Assembly (NCBI GenBank): GCA_034359265.1
Contig: CP136891.1
Coordinates: 52,530,501 to 52,594,500 of the forward strand
Source of the DNA: Canna indica
Lineage: Eukaryota; Streptophyta; Magnoliopsida; Zingiberales; Cannaceae
Direction: 5' to 3'
Length of the DNA: 64,000 bases
Positions 11,384 to 21,669 of this stretch are shown here, piece after piece (position 1 is the first letter of the stretch; each line of letters begins with the position of its first letter). The position numbers and the translations under genes are program-made. The notes under the pieces were generated by a model. That model searched no databases, was not told the origin of the DNA, and saw only the letters and a program-made list of their open reading frames with translations.

Positions 11384-12129
11384 AATGCTAACGGGGGAAA
11401 TCAATTTTTCGGATAATCAGAAAAGAGATTTAAAAATTGAAAAAATTGACTTCCTTACTTACTTTTATTGTTTTATAAAAAATAAATTTCTTTTTCTTTT
11501 TCTTTTTTTCTATGACTCTTTTTTATTATTTAAATCTAACATAGTCGAGAACGATCAAAATAATTTTTTTTAATCATTTTTTTAAAAGTTAATTTTAACT
11601 TGGACTCTATAATTTAATGTAATTTTTTAGTTTGAAAACATTAATTTAACTTCCAAAATTTAAATTTAACTAGTCATTTACTTGCGCACCTTGTGTGGTG
11701 TCCTAACATTGTTTTCGAAGTTTTATTCGACACATATTTTTTACCTTCAACATAAAAGTTCAATTACCAAAACTGAGTTAATTATGCATTCATTAATTAT
11801 ACACAAACATAAAAGAAATATCAAAAATCACATTTTAAAACAAAAAAATTAAAAAGATAAAAAATTGGACAACGAGACTTTACAAATTTTAAAAGAGAAA
11901 ACTATTTCAATTAGTGACTTATGGCACTCTGACTCGTAACTTCTTAAATCTTAATGTTTTTTTCTTTGAATATGTAGATTACTCAATGATGACTTAATTT
12001 AAAAAGTTAGAGATATGAATATAAATAAGATAATAAGATGTATATAATTAACATGTAAGTGTTTCAAAATTATAATTTTATTTTTAATTAAAACCCCAAA
12101 ATAATAATTATTATAATATATTAAATGAT
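11384..12129. other. AT-rich spacer between LTR and LINE
   Basis: No gene, TIR or tandem array seen. The sequence between LTR end 11383 and the LINE target duplication at 12130 looks like ordinary AT-rich intergenic DNA. Confidence 0.55.
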
Positions 12130-12141
12130 AAATAGTTTAAA

Positions 12142-14147
12142 TTTTTTTCTTTCTCGAAGTAGAATAATCATTCCATTGAAGGAAGAGACAAACTCATAAT
12201 AGTAAAACCACCTGTCCAATACATGCAAATGACAAGACTACGATGCATTCTACATCATGAATGCCTTACTTATAAATGAAAGTTATGGTAAAAAAAATAA
12301 AATTGGAAAGCTTTCGAAAGAATCGAATCAAATCAGAGCATGTATTGACACCCTAAAAACTGCAAGCATTTCGCATGTTCCAGATGCTCCACAAAATGCA
12401 TGATACAAATTCCAATCTGTGAGCTGAGTTGCGGAGTAGTGAGCGTACCACCGACCATCATTCAGTGATCGAAGTGGTAGGAGCGCGAGGAGAAAGGTTA
12501 ATACCAGATCTCTGCCAAACTGCATCAAAAGTTCTGCAATGTAAAAAAACATGAGGGGATGATTCCGGTATATTTCAATAGAGGGAACAAAGATTATCCT
12601 GCAATGGAACTTGACGTCGACATAGCGCATCCTTGAGTGGAAGGGAACCATGCATTAATCTCCAGATAAACATCTTCACTTTTGGAGGAGTTTTTAATTT
12701 CCAAATGCTTGTCCATGGAAACGGCCTAGGTGTGGCTAGAATTGTTTGATTTATAACCTGATGATTTGCAGCCAGCTTGTACCCCGAAGCTACTGTGTAA
12801 GATCTTGACTTATGAAAATGCTATGCCCATTTGTCTTTCCCCGTCGGTATATTAAGTTGAAGTACAATCACAGCTATTGAACTGGGAAAATTAGCATGAA
12901 CAACAAATGAGTTCCACAACCTAGTCTCTTTATAAAAAAGATTCGAGATCATCGAGTTGTTTGACACATCTAGTGGAGGATCGTAGATACTGAAATAAGA
13001 TGCTATTGGCAGCCACGGAACTCCAAATATTGGCGAAATTATGTCAGCGCCAATATGAGAGTACAACCCCATCCTAAGCAACTCACGACCCTTAATCATA
13101 CTCCTCCAACCCTAGGAGCAGTTGCTCGGAACTCCAGCCTCCATAAATGAGCAATATTGAAAATATTTTCCTTTAAGTGTTTGAGCTAGAAACGAATCTG
13201 GACGATATGCCATCCATTTTTTGCCAACAAGGCCATGTTCTTATCCAACACTCCTTAAAGCCCAAGCCTCCACCCTTAAACGACGAGCAAAGTGAAGACC
13301 ATTTCATCCAATGAATGCTGTGTTTGTGCGGGGGATGATGACCACCAGAAGTTTCTATAAGTTCTCTCAATGTAATGGCAAAGAGTGTCAGAAATATAAA
13401 AACAACCCATTGCATAATTTGGTATGGCTGCTAATATCGATTTAATCAAGACCGCTTTGCCAGCCCGAGAAAGAAATTTGGATGACCAAATTTCCATTCG
13501 ATGCTTCAGCCGAGATAAAATGAACTCAAAGGTACTCTTTTTGGAGTGGTTAATAACAGAAGGCAACCTCAAATACTTGTCTTGCCCTCCCACATTTGAT
13601 ATGTTTAGAGCAGCCCCTAACTGATCACGAATTGTGGTGGGGGTGTTCTAGGAGAAGAAAACAGTTGATTTTTGAAGGTTTATTTGTTGCCCACTTAAGA
13701 CTGCACAATCTTGAAGAAGGTTCTTAACACAATTAACATGATGAGAGTCAGCCTTGGGAAAAATGATAGCATCGCCGACAAAAAATAATGAAGAAATTGG
13801 TGGACAATTTCGGCCCAATGAGATACCTCGGCAGTTCATATCGGAGAACCTCCTCTGCAAAAGATGGCTGAAGCCCTCCATGCATATCACGAAAAGAAAT
13901 GGAGATAGCGGGTCTCCTTGCCGAAGCCCCCGAGATGGATGAAAATAATCATGCCTTGAACCCCCAATCGAAATAGAATATGATACTGAAGAAATGCACT
14001 GCCACACCAGATTAATGAAACCCTTCGCAAACCCCATTGCCTTCATAACAACTACCAAGAAGGGCCATTCTATACGATCATATGCATTGCTCATATCCAC
14101 TTTAATAGCCATCGCATAGTGAGATGAGGAATGCCGATTTTTAAGAT
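12142..14147 (-). pseudogene. LINE ORF2, 3' part: reverse transcriptase core to zf-RVT
   Basis: Minus-strand coding remnants in several frames. 14147-13648 holds the RT palm: KVDMSNAYDRIEW (first catalytic Asp), RGLRQGDPLSPFLF, then LFFVGDAIIF where an active enzyme has FADD, so one of the two catalytic Asp residues is lost. 13593-13276 is the thumb-like region with HRMEIWSSKFLSRAGK and NYAMGCFY. 13099-12821 and 12651-12328 are the post-RT and zf-RVT-like region. Frameshifts and stops separate the pieces. In an intact LINE this ORF drives target-primed reverse transcription. The 3' end is followed by a short A-tail at 12142-12148. Confidence 0.85.
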
Positions 14148-14276
14148 ATCCTGTCATTTGAGCTCTCAGGCGACTTTTCCCCTGGCGTGGTTACGTGCAG
14201 TTCTTCTCCGACGCTCGGCGTTCGGCCTTCGTCACCTCTTGGTGTATCTTATCCTCTGTGGATTTCATCTCCTACT

Positions 14277-15305
14277 ATGGAGCAACATCAATCTTCACAT
14301 ACTATCTCTGGAGCCTCTACGATCCTGCCAACAAGTGAATCGGCCTTGGAAGAGGAAACAATATTCCTTGAAGATGATCAAGCATCAGCCACAAGTATTA
14401 CTGCAAGCCATTGTTTGACTGCCAAAATCTGGTCGGAAAAGACCTTGGTGCCAGCGACCATTCAAGCAATACTTTCCCGAATCTGGAATCAACCAAAAGG
14501 ATTTCGATGCGAAGAGATCGGGGGACGACTGTTCAAATTCTACTTTGAAAAAAATATCCCTATGATGAAAATTTTAAGGAATCAACCATGGTTGCACAAG
14601 AATCAACTCCTTGTTCTACGTCGCTGGGAGCATGAAAAAGACTTTAAAGACTATGCATTCAACTTGGTTCTGATGTGGGTTCAGTGTTGGGGTATTCCTG
14701 GTCATATTCGGAATGTTTCCACTGGACGCCAAATCTGCAGCCGTCTTGGAGCCATTGAAAAGGATGGACTGTTCTCTGTTCAAGATTCTCAAGGGTTCAT
14801 ATATAAAGCTCGTGTTATGATAGATGTGGAGAAGCCAATCAAATGGAATATTAGAACTCACTCGACATTAGTAAGGAGTTTTCAGACTTCATTTAGGTAT
14901 GAAAAACTACCTCTTTTCTGCTATTATTGTGGACTCCTTGGGCATGATGATAAGAACAGTGAAAATCTCATTGTGGATGAGAGCCTCAACAATTGCAAAG
15001 AAACTTTATTAGGCCCCTGGTTAAGAGCTACTCAGATTGGTAGGGAAATTAAAGAGGATTTAATATGCAGAGACATGTATGGTAAGGAGAAGGGTGGCAG
15101 CTCTAAGAGAATAATTAATGTGGAGGTAATTAACATGTTATCATCCTTATTAGTAGAAACTACCAGATCTGTTTCAGCTGCAAGAGAGAGTGATTCCATT
15201 CTTAGTGGATCTTCACCGATGCTGCCTTCAAGTGTTGGGAATGAAGTTGATAAGAGTAAGCAACCTGAACCATATATCACACTTCCTCGCAGATTGAAAG
15301 AATGA
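14277..15305 (+). CDS. LINE ORF1, DUF4283 nucleic-acid-binding protein
   Basis: A 342-residue open frame starting at ATG 14277 (MEQHQSSHTI); an upstream GTG in frame is not a plausible start. Residues about 55-195 (from WSEKTLVPATI to the WNI region) are DUF4283-like, as in ORF1 proteins of plant L1-type LINEs, which bind the element RNA in a ribonucleoprotein particle. A zinc knuckle follows at about residue 215 (FCYYCGLLGHDDKNS): spacing is C-x2-C-x4-H-x4, but the last Cys is Ser, so it may not hold zinc. The frame is intact although the downstream ORF2 is broken. It is followed by a C11 run (15458-15468) and the ORF2 start. Confidence 0.82.
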   Translation: MEQHQSSHTISGASTILPTSESALEEETIFLEDDQASATSITASHCLTAKIWSEKTLVPATIQAILSRIWNQPKGFRCEEIGGRLFKFYFEKNIPMMKILRNQPWLHKNQLLVLRRWEHEKDFKDYAFNLVLMWVQCWGIPGHIRNVSTGRQICSRLGAIEKDGLFSVQDSQGFIYKARVMIDVEKPIKWNIRTHSTLVRSFQTSFRYEKLPLFCYYCGLLGHDDKNSENLIVDESLNNCKETLLGPWLRATQIGREIKEDLICRDMYGKEKGGSSKRIINVEVINMLSSLLVETTRSVSAARESDSILSGSSPMLPSSVGNEVDKSKQPEPYITLPRRLKE

Positions 15306-15478
15306 GCACGCAAGGCTGATAGGGGAGCGAATCTGCCTTCAGTCATAGGTGGCAAGAAATGCAGTGGAGAGGAGATCTTTTCTTCACTTACTAAGAAGAT
15401 GAAACATTCTTTGTTGAATCAGGAAGCTGATACGACGGAGGAAGCCAGCCTGAAATGCCCCCCCCCCCTCCTTACCCA

Positions 15479-16553
15479 ATGAACATCCTTGCTTGGAACT
15501 GTTAAGGGTTAGGGAATCCCTTGACAGTCTTCCATCTGAAGAACATATGTTCTAAAATTTCCCTGGATTGTATTTTTTTATCGAAAGTGAAATCTGAAGG
15601 CCTTCGCTTCAAAGACCTTATGCTGAGATGCGGCTTTGAAAACTTATTTTCTGTAAACCCAAGGGGAAGGAGAGGAGGTTTAATTATGGCATGGAAACAA
15701 TCTATGAATCTCTTGGTAATAGCATCTGATTCTTTCTTCATACAAGCGACTATATCTGATCGAGAGTCGACCAACCAATGGAGCTTTATGGGCATTCATC
15801 TTCATTATGATGCTACTATGTGTGATGTCCAACCTATGGAAATAATAAACATGATTTCTTCTTTGACCTGTCTTATCCTGGTGGGTGGGGATTTTAATTC
15901 AATTCTGTGTCCTGAAGAGAAAATGGGAGGAGCCAACTATATTGATCAGATGAGTATGCACCTAAAACAAATCGTAAATGCCACACATCTCTTGGAATTT
16001 CCAATAAGTGGGTACCCCTTTACATGGTGTAACTGTCGTCAAAATGAACTCTTCATCGAAAAAGTTTTGGATCGTTTCCTGGGGTCTGCTTCTTGGTGCA
16101 ACAAATGGACAAACTGTTTTGTTTCTCACCTCGAGGACATAGGCAGTGATCACCATCCTATTTTGTTTAAACATCACACTCCACCTAAGGCAACCCGATT
16201 TTTTAAATTTGACAGGAGATGGCTTAAGAACGGTCAGATTAATGATATCATTGTTGAGGCGTGGTCAACTACTGTCAATGGAACCTTTCAGTTCCAGATT
16301 TTCTCGAAGTTGAAAGCTTTTCGACAGCACGTTCTCTCTTGGCTCAAGGTAAACAAGTTCAACTCAAACGCGCGTATTCATGAGCTCCAAGCCAAACTTC
16401 AGATTCTAAATCCGAACATTGACCTTGATTATATGAACATAAAAAAAAATTCTAGAGGATGAGCTTTTGAATGCTCTTCATGATAAGGAGATCTTCTAGA
16501 AACAAAAATCCAAAGTTAAATGGCTACATGAAGGCAATCAAAATAACGCTTTT
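15479..16553 (+). pseudogene. LINE ORF2, 5' part: AP-endonuclease domain
   Basis: Starts at ATG 15479 (MNILAWNC) with an in-frame TAA at 15503-15505 directly after the WNC motif, then reads open to 16462. It shows the endonuclease/exonuclease/phosphatase fold motifs of plant LINEs: GGDFNSIL (metal/catalytic), then SDHHPIL near the end (catalytic Asp-His pair). A frame slip at the A-run near 16441-16448 leads to KVKWLHEGN, the linker before reverse transcriptase, which is cut by the CACTA transposon at 16553/16554 and resumes at 20585. The intact domain nicks target DNA to prime reverse transcription. Confidence 0.85.
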
Positions 16554-16569
16554 TACTACTAGAAACTTG

Positions 16570-16857
16570 GTCCTCAGCAACGGCTATCAGCAACGGCCGC
16601 TCAAGTCGTTGCTATTTGCAACGACATTCTTACGGTCGCTCGAGCCATTGCAGATATGTTGTATCTGCAACGGCTTTCTAACGGACATGCGAGCCGTTGC
16701 TGATGATGTTAATTATCAGCAACGGCTTTCTAACGGACAAGTGAGCCGTTGCAGATGATAACTTATTAGCAACGGCTTGCTAACAGACAAGTGAGCCGTT
16801 GCTGATGATAACTTATCAGCAACGGCTTTCTAACGGGCGAGTGAGCCATTGCTGATA
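16570..16857. repeat. CACTA subterminal repeats, left end
   Basis: Repeated 'cagcaacggct' and its inverse 'agccgttgctg', with 'ttctaacggac' between copies, in units of roughly 40-50 bp. Such motifs are the likely binding sites of the element's own TNPA-like protein. Confidence 0.9.
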
Positions 16858-17639
16858 AGTTTATATAGGTCGCAGATCGCGCCCGCCCCCCTTCTTCCTC
16901 CCGCTGCTGCCGCCGCCGCTCCTCTCCTGCCTCTCGCCGCCGCTGCCGACGCCGACGACGCCTCCCGCTGCTGCCGACACTGTCAAGTATGTGCCTCCGG
17001 CCGGCCGTCTCTTCCTGTTGCGGCCGGTAGAAAATTCGACCAAAACCCTAAAAATAGGGTTTCGGCCGGCGGCGGTCGGCCGATGGCCGCCACCGGACCT
17101 TGTACATTGGCCGAACAGTGTGTCCGGCCACTGTACGCCGGCGCCAGAGTCCACCTGACTCCGGCGCCGGAATTTGTAGTTTAATAATATTTTTTTATTG
17201 TTTTTTTATTGTTTTTTTATTGTTAATTAATTATTTAGTTTAATTATTTAGATTAATTGTTTAATTTGTTAGAATAATTTTTAGGATTTAGATTAATTTC
17301 GGAATTATCCAATTCGGACGCGCGCCGGAATCGTCCACTTCGGACGCGCGCCCGAATCGTCCAATATGGACTCGAACTGTCTCGAAATATTTAGAAAATA
17401 ATCATCCATCCGACGAGTTCATATGTTTCACGTACGCATCGACGAGTCGGATATGATTTAGCAAAACCTTAGATCCGTTCGGGGATTGTATGTTCGTGTA
17501 AAAGAAGTAGATGATCTTTTATACGACGTACAATTCTTGAATTGTCCCTGATTGGACAATTTGGGAATATAGTTATTTGTACTGCACTTACGTTTTTATT
17601 TTAACTGTTAACTAATTATTCTAAATTTCGGTAACATAG
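16858..17639. other. CACTA internal region, 5' untranslated or deleted TNP2
   Basis: GC-rich, Pro/Ala/Arg-biased sequence at 16870-17165, then AT-rich sequence to the start of the DUF4216 exon. A full CACTA would hold over 2 kb of TNP2 transposase here; that is absent. Confidence 0.6.
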
Positions 17640-18343
17640 ATGAAAGAATATTTGAGTTTGTTAGTGGACCGTCGCGACTTGTGTCGTGCTATAACGGATA
17701 TTTTGTTAACGGGTATAAGTTTCACACGGTTGAATATTCATTTACAAAGAAGACGATGAATGCTGGGGTCTGCGTGAAAGGGACAACCTATGTTGAATGT
17801 GATATGGATTTTTATGGACTGGTGGAAGAAGTGATAGAGTTGCACTACTTCGGCTTGAAATTAGTGATCCTATTTAGATGTCATTGGTTCGATACAATAG
17901 AAAGGGGCATGAAAGTTCATCCAAAATACAAACTTGTTGAGGTTAATTATAAATCGAAATTGGCAGCAAATGAGCCTTTTATATTGGCATCACAAGCCGA
18001 ACAAGTATATTACGCGAAGTATCCGACTCGAAATAAAGATAGAGCAGATTGGCATGTAGTCTGTAAGACAAAAGGTAGAGGAAAAATTGATCCGATAGTA
18101 GGAGAAAATGAGCTGATACCTGATATGACACATGGTTTCTATCAAGAAGATGATCCTCCTACTGTGGATCGTATTATTCCAATACTCGAGGATGCAGACA
18201 CAACGTCAATTCAATTAGAAGTTGAATATGCTGATGATGACGATCATGAAATTGAGGAAGCTGGAGATGAAGAAGATGAAGAAGAGGAAGAAGAGGAAGA
18301 AGAAGAAGAATTCGAAGACTATTATTCAGATGATGAGGAATAA
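17640..18343 (+). pseudogene. TNP2-type CACTA transposase, C-terminal DUF4216 part only
   Basis: The frame is open from about 17640, after an acceptor-like AG (there is no ATG near the ORF start), to TAA at 18341-18343. It reads FEFVSGPSRL, YNGYFVNGYKFHT, then VILFRCHWFDTIERG and EPFILASQAEQVYY. These are landmarks of the C-terminal DUF4216 region of plant TNP2-like transposases. An acidic tail follows (about 14 Glu in a row, then FEDYYSDDEE). The catalytic DDE and N-terminal DNA-binding regions are missing, so this cannot cut DNA. It lies just upstream of, and in line with, the Transposase_24 gene, as usual in CACTA elements. Confidence 0.82.
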
Positions 18344-18418
18344 TTGTAAAGTATATATTTTATTAAATATATCTCTACTATTTATACAATAATCTGATTA
18401 TATGTCTGTTCAACAGAT

Positions 18419-19944
18419 ATGTCTGGTCGTGGTTATCGACGCAGGAGAGCTTCAGAGTCTCCAGCACTTACTCATGCTGCTGATCCTCCTGTTGCTGATC
18501 CTCATGAGGATGATACTGCCGAGGCTAGTACATCCAGACACAGGCGGCCACGCGGGCTGAACAGGTGGCAGCCTCCACCAGCCACAAAGTCACGTAGATT
18601 GATTAGCGTGATTGGGGAGCGGTAATATATCATGAATTATGAATCATTACAAATTCATTATATCATAATATAATATTAAAATTTATTTTTGTTGTGCAGG
18701 TTCGAGCAAGAAGAAGTGCCGAGGAGCATTTCTTCTACTATTCGACGATACATGCACGGGGCATGGCCTACGTGGTCTCACGTGCCTAGCGAGTACGTCG
18801 ACATGTTATGGCGCGAGTTTGAGGCACGTATTATTATTATTTTTACATGCATGATGATATATTAATATTGGTACTGATATTATTATTTTGCAGGCTCGCT
18901 ATACATGGGCCGAGGACCAGAAGCCCTTCATTTACGCTGCCTGGGAGGCTATTTCCCGGGCAAGGTACAACGGGCAGTTGGGGCAGGCTCGGTCCCAGGC
19001 GATGGCCCGAACTGGGACCACTAACATCGCGGAGACTCGGGGATACGGCCCCGGTTGGATTACTCCGGATATATGGGACCAGCTCGTGGGAATATGGTCG
19101 ACGGATCGATGGCAGGAGGTTTCTCGGAATGCGGCTAGAAATCGCATGTCGGGGGGAGCAGCGCGTCACACCGGCGGCTCTGTTGCATTTGCAGTGCACG
19201 CGAACCGTATGGTAAGTATATCTTTTAATTATATATTTTATTTGTTACTATGTGTACTAATCAATGTATTTGTTTTGTAAATGTAGACGACGGTGTCGGA
19301 TGACGGGACTGTCCAGCGACCCTCCCTGATGGCGGTGTTTGAGCGGACTCACCGTCGAGCACATGGGACGGGGGAGTACATCGACAACCGCGCTGCATAC
19401 ATTATGGTAATTATATATTTGTTTAAATTATTCATTATATATTTATAATTTAAGTTTTATGATAAATATTAAACAAAAAATCAAACTCGAGTAGGAGACC
19501 TACAGCCAGACGGTGGTGCAGCGCGGGGGTACCCCCGAGGACTTTGACGCAGCATCGTGGGTCAAGGCCGCAGGTGGCTGGGACCATGGCCGCGTATATG
19601 GCTTCGCAGATAGTGGTCATGCGCGAGCCGTACTAGGGCCACTTGGGGCACCGACCCCTCCGGTCGCTGGTGAGCGGCTGTCCACCTCTAGATCCAGTTA
19701 TGATCATAGTAGCAGAATAAGGACTCTAGAGGACACGGTCGCGCGTCAGATTGAGATAATGGAGCGCTAGAGTCAGATGATGGCGGATATACAAGCTATG
19801 TTACGCAACATGTCAGGTCATCCCGAAGCAGGCATCTCTTCGGCATCATCTAATCCATCATCCTCGAGTCAGTCCACGCCGGTGTACACTCAAGCACTCC
19901 AGACCCCGCCATATGATCCAGACCATCCTCCATCGTCATCGTGA
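18419..19944 (+). CDS. CACTA accessory protein, Transposase_24 (Ptta/En/Spm) family
   Basis: Multi-exon gene, second ORF of the CACTA. Proposed exons: 18419-18621 (ATG; MSGRGYRRRRASES), 18700-about 18823, 18894-19211, 19287-19406, and 19495 to stop. Features: an Arg-rich N-terminus; a central helical region with WAEDQKPFIYAAWEA and WITPDIWDQLVGIW; GGSVAFAVHANRM; then RRAHGTGEY, SWVKAAGGWDHGRVYG and LGPLGAPTPP; a coiled-coil end. This is the pattern of plant Ptta/En/Spm (Transposase_24) proteins, related in role to TNPA, which bind the subterminal repeats. A TAG at 19768-19770 interrupts the last exon; the frame continues to TGA 19942-19944. The second donor would be a GC site, so one splice is doubtful. 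Probably not fully functional. Confidence 0.75.
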
Positions 19945-20220
19945 GATTTTGTTTATATTGACTTTGTTACTGAGATATTGAACTTGTTTAATTTATATTG
20001 ACTATGTTACTGAGATGTTGATACTTCAATTTTGCATTTGAATTGTTTTTATACTATCGTGGATAATTATCAATATAAATATAATTGTTTTGATGTATAT
20101 CTTGGTGTGTTTGTGATGTGTGAATGAATGTGTGTATGAGTGTGTGAGTTATGTATCAGATAATGTATCAATGTATCAATGGAAATTTAAAATTTAAAAT
20201 TTTTTCGTTACCAGGTTCAC

Positions 20221-20560
20221 ATCATCAGCAACGGCTTCCCCACGGCCGTCCTTGGGAAAGCCGTTGCTAAAAGTGTATCGAAAGCCGTTGCTGATGACCT
20301 ACAGCAACGGCTTAGCGACGGGCTTTTACTAACGGCGTTGCTACGGACTCAGCGACCGTTGCTATTAATGTTATCAGCAACGGCTCCGAGTCCGTGGCAA
20401 AACCGTTGCTGATAATATTTTTAGCAACGGCCTGAGAGGCCGTTGTTGAGCCGTTGCTAAGTTATCAGCAACGCGACTTTCTGTCACGGCTCTATTGCAA
20501 CAGCTCGGCCGTTGCTGATGCTCTTCAGCAACGGCTCAGCAACGGCTGATGCCGTTGCTG
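20221..20560. repeat. CACTA subterminal repeats, right end
   Basis: At least ten copies of 'cagcaacggct' or 'agccgttgctg' in both orientations, closer packed than at the left end. They extend to within about 25 bp of the terminal CTAGTAGTG. Confidence 0.9.
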
Positions 20561-20584
20561 ATGCCCATTTTTCTAGTAGTGTTT

Positions 20585-21203
20585 TTTCATGCCTCCACTC
20601 GATCTAGGCGACTAAGAAACAACGTCCACATGATTAAGGACGAACATGGTCAATGGGTTGAGGGAACCGACAAGGTGGCGGCAGTCGCTCTTCAATTCCT
20701 TAAGTCCATATTTACTTTCTCAAATCCGACGGTAGTAGATGATCACCTAATTGGCTTTCAAAAGAGAGTCACTAGACGCAATAATAATTGGCTGCTATGC
20801 CCCTTATCTTGCGAAGAAATTAAACTTGCTGTTTTTTCATTGAATGCGAAAAGCGCTCCCGATCCCGATGGTTTTACAGGAATTTTCTTTCGGCACTATT
20901 AGGACATGATAGGATCAGAGATTACTGCAATAGTGGCCTCTTTTTTCGGAACAAGATTCTTCTTCGGTCTTTCAATGACACATGCATTTCTCTTATTCCG
21001 AAGTCGAACATTGTTATGGAATTCTCCCATCTTCGGCCAATCAATTTATGCAACTTTTTCTACAAGATTTGCTCAAGAATAATTGATCATCGTATGCATC
21101 CTCTAATGGTCAAGATTATTTCTCCGAACCAGAGTGCCTTCATTCAAGGTAGGATTATTTCGGAAAATATCCTACTGGTGCATGAGGTTATGCACCATCT
21201 TAA
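20585..21203 (+). pseudogene. LINE ORF2 continued: start of reverse transcriptase
   Basis: Continues the LINE frame after the CACTA (FHASTRSRRLRNN). It shows the N-terminal RT landmarks LNAKSAPDPDGFTG (usually SPGPDGF), FRHY followed by TAG where Trp is usual (stop at about 20900), then, after a frame slip, LRPINLCNFFYKICS and SPNQSAFIQGRIISENILL and HEVMHHLKN. It stops where the minus-strand arm at 14147 begins, which is why both arms are read as one LINE. Confidence 0.85.
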
Positions 21204-21215
21204 AAATAGTTTAAA

Positions 21216-21669
21216 GTTTATTATCAACACTTTATAGTTTTTAATAATTAATTAATTATAAAATTATATATTTTATCAAGAAAATAATAAAAAATAGTAC
21301 ATAATTAATTTACACTATGAATTTTAATTTAAATATTAAAAATCACCTAATACAAATATTCAAATATTATTATCATCAGATATTTTTAAAATACCAAAGA
21401 GTAGCATCTACCTTAATATATTTAAAAACATCAAATATTATTAGCATATACCAATATTATTCAACAAAAAATGTAAAAAAATCTAGATATGTAACATTCT
21501 ATGAATTATTATCTTATTTTTTAAAATTATCATACTTACTAGAAATAATATTTTTAAGAAATAAAAGGATAAAAAATAGAAAAATATCAAAAACTAGGTA
21601 TTGGCTAAATGCACAATTTGAAAGAAAAAAATTGTATCGATCAACATATAACATTGTTAATTTCCCAAG
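21216..21669. other. AT-rich spacer
   Basis: AT-rich sequence between the LINE and the next element. A 135-codon open frame runs 21317-21724, but its Asn/Ile/Lys/Tyr composition is what chance gives in such DNA, and its end lies in the next element. Confidence 0.55.

Larger units (their letters stand above)
16554..20581 (+). mobile_element. CACTA (En/Spm) transposon nested in the LINE
   Basis: A 4028-bp element ending in CTAGTAGTG at 20581, the inverse of CACTACTAG. The left end reads TACTACTAGAAA, so its first base has changed from C to T. The 3-bp duplication TTT (16551-16553, 20582-20584) is as expected for CACTA. Removing the element and one TTT restores the LINE frame across the junction. 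Both ends carry dense subterminal repeats. Inside are a truncated TNP2-type gene and a multi-exon Transposase_24 gene, both on the plus strand. The TNP2 catalytic region is missing, so the copy should be non-autonomous. Confidence 0.93.
12142..21203 (-). mobile_element. LINE insertion with inverted 5' part (twin-priming structure)
   Basis: One non-LTR retrotransposon insertion in two head-to-head arms. The 3' arm (12142-about 14147) is on the minus strand: RT core to zf-RVT, ending in a short A-tail seen as T7 at 12142-12148. The 5' arm (about 14163-21203, minus the nested CACTA) is on the plus strand: ORF1, endonuclease, start of RT. The arms stop at the same point of the LINE: both contain ATCTTAAAAAT (plus at 21197-21207; minus at 14137-14147), after which one continues into the rest of RT and the other into flanking DNA. 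The composite is bracketed by a perfect 12-bp duplication AAATAGTTTAAA (12130-12141 and 21204-21215). LINE length without the CACTA is about 5.0 kb. Confidence 0.88.

Noticed and set aside
12142..14160. A separate minus-strand LINE next to a plus-strand LINE
   Set aside because: Arm ends meet at the same LINE position and one 12-bp duplication brackets both, so one inverted insertion explains it better.
14187..14276. Upstream extension of LINE ORF1 from a GTG codon
   Set aside because: Plant proteins start at ATG; ATG 14277 gives a typical LINE ORF1 start, and the sequence before it reads as leader.
18843..19215. Open frames overlapping the CACTA gene on both strands
   Set aside because: Shadows of the Transposase_24 exon in other frames.
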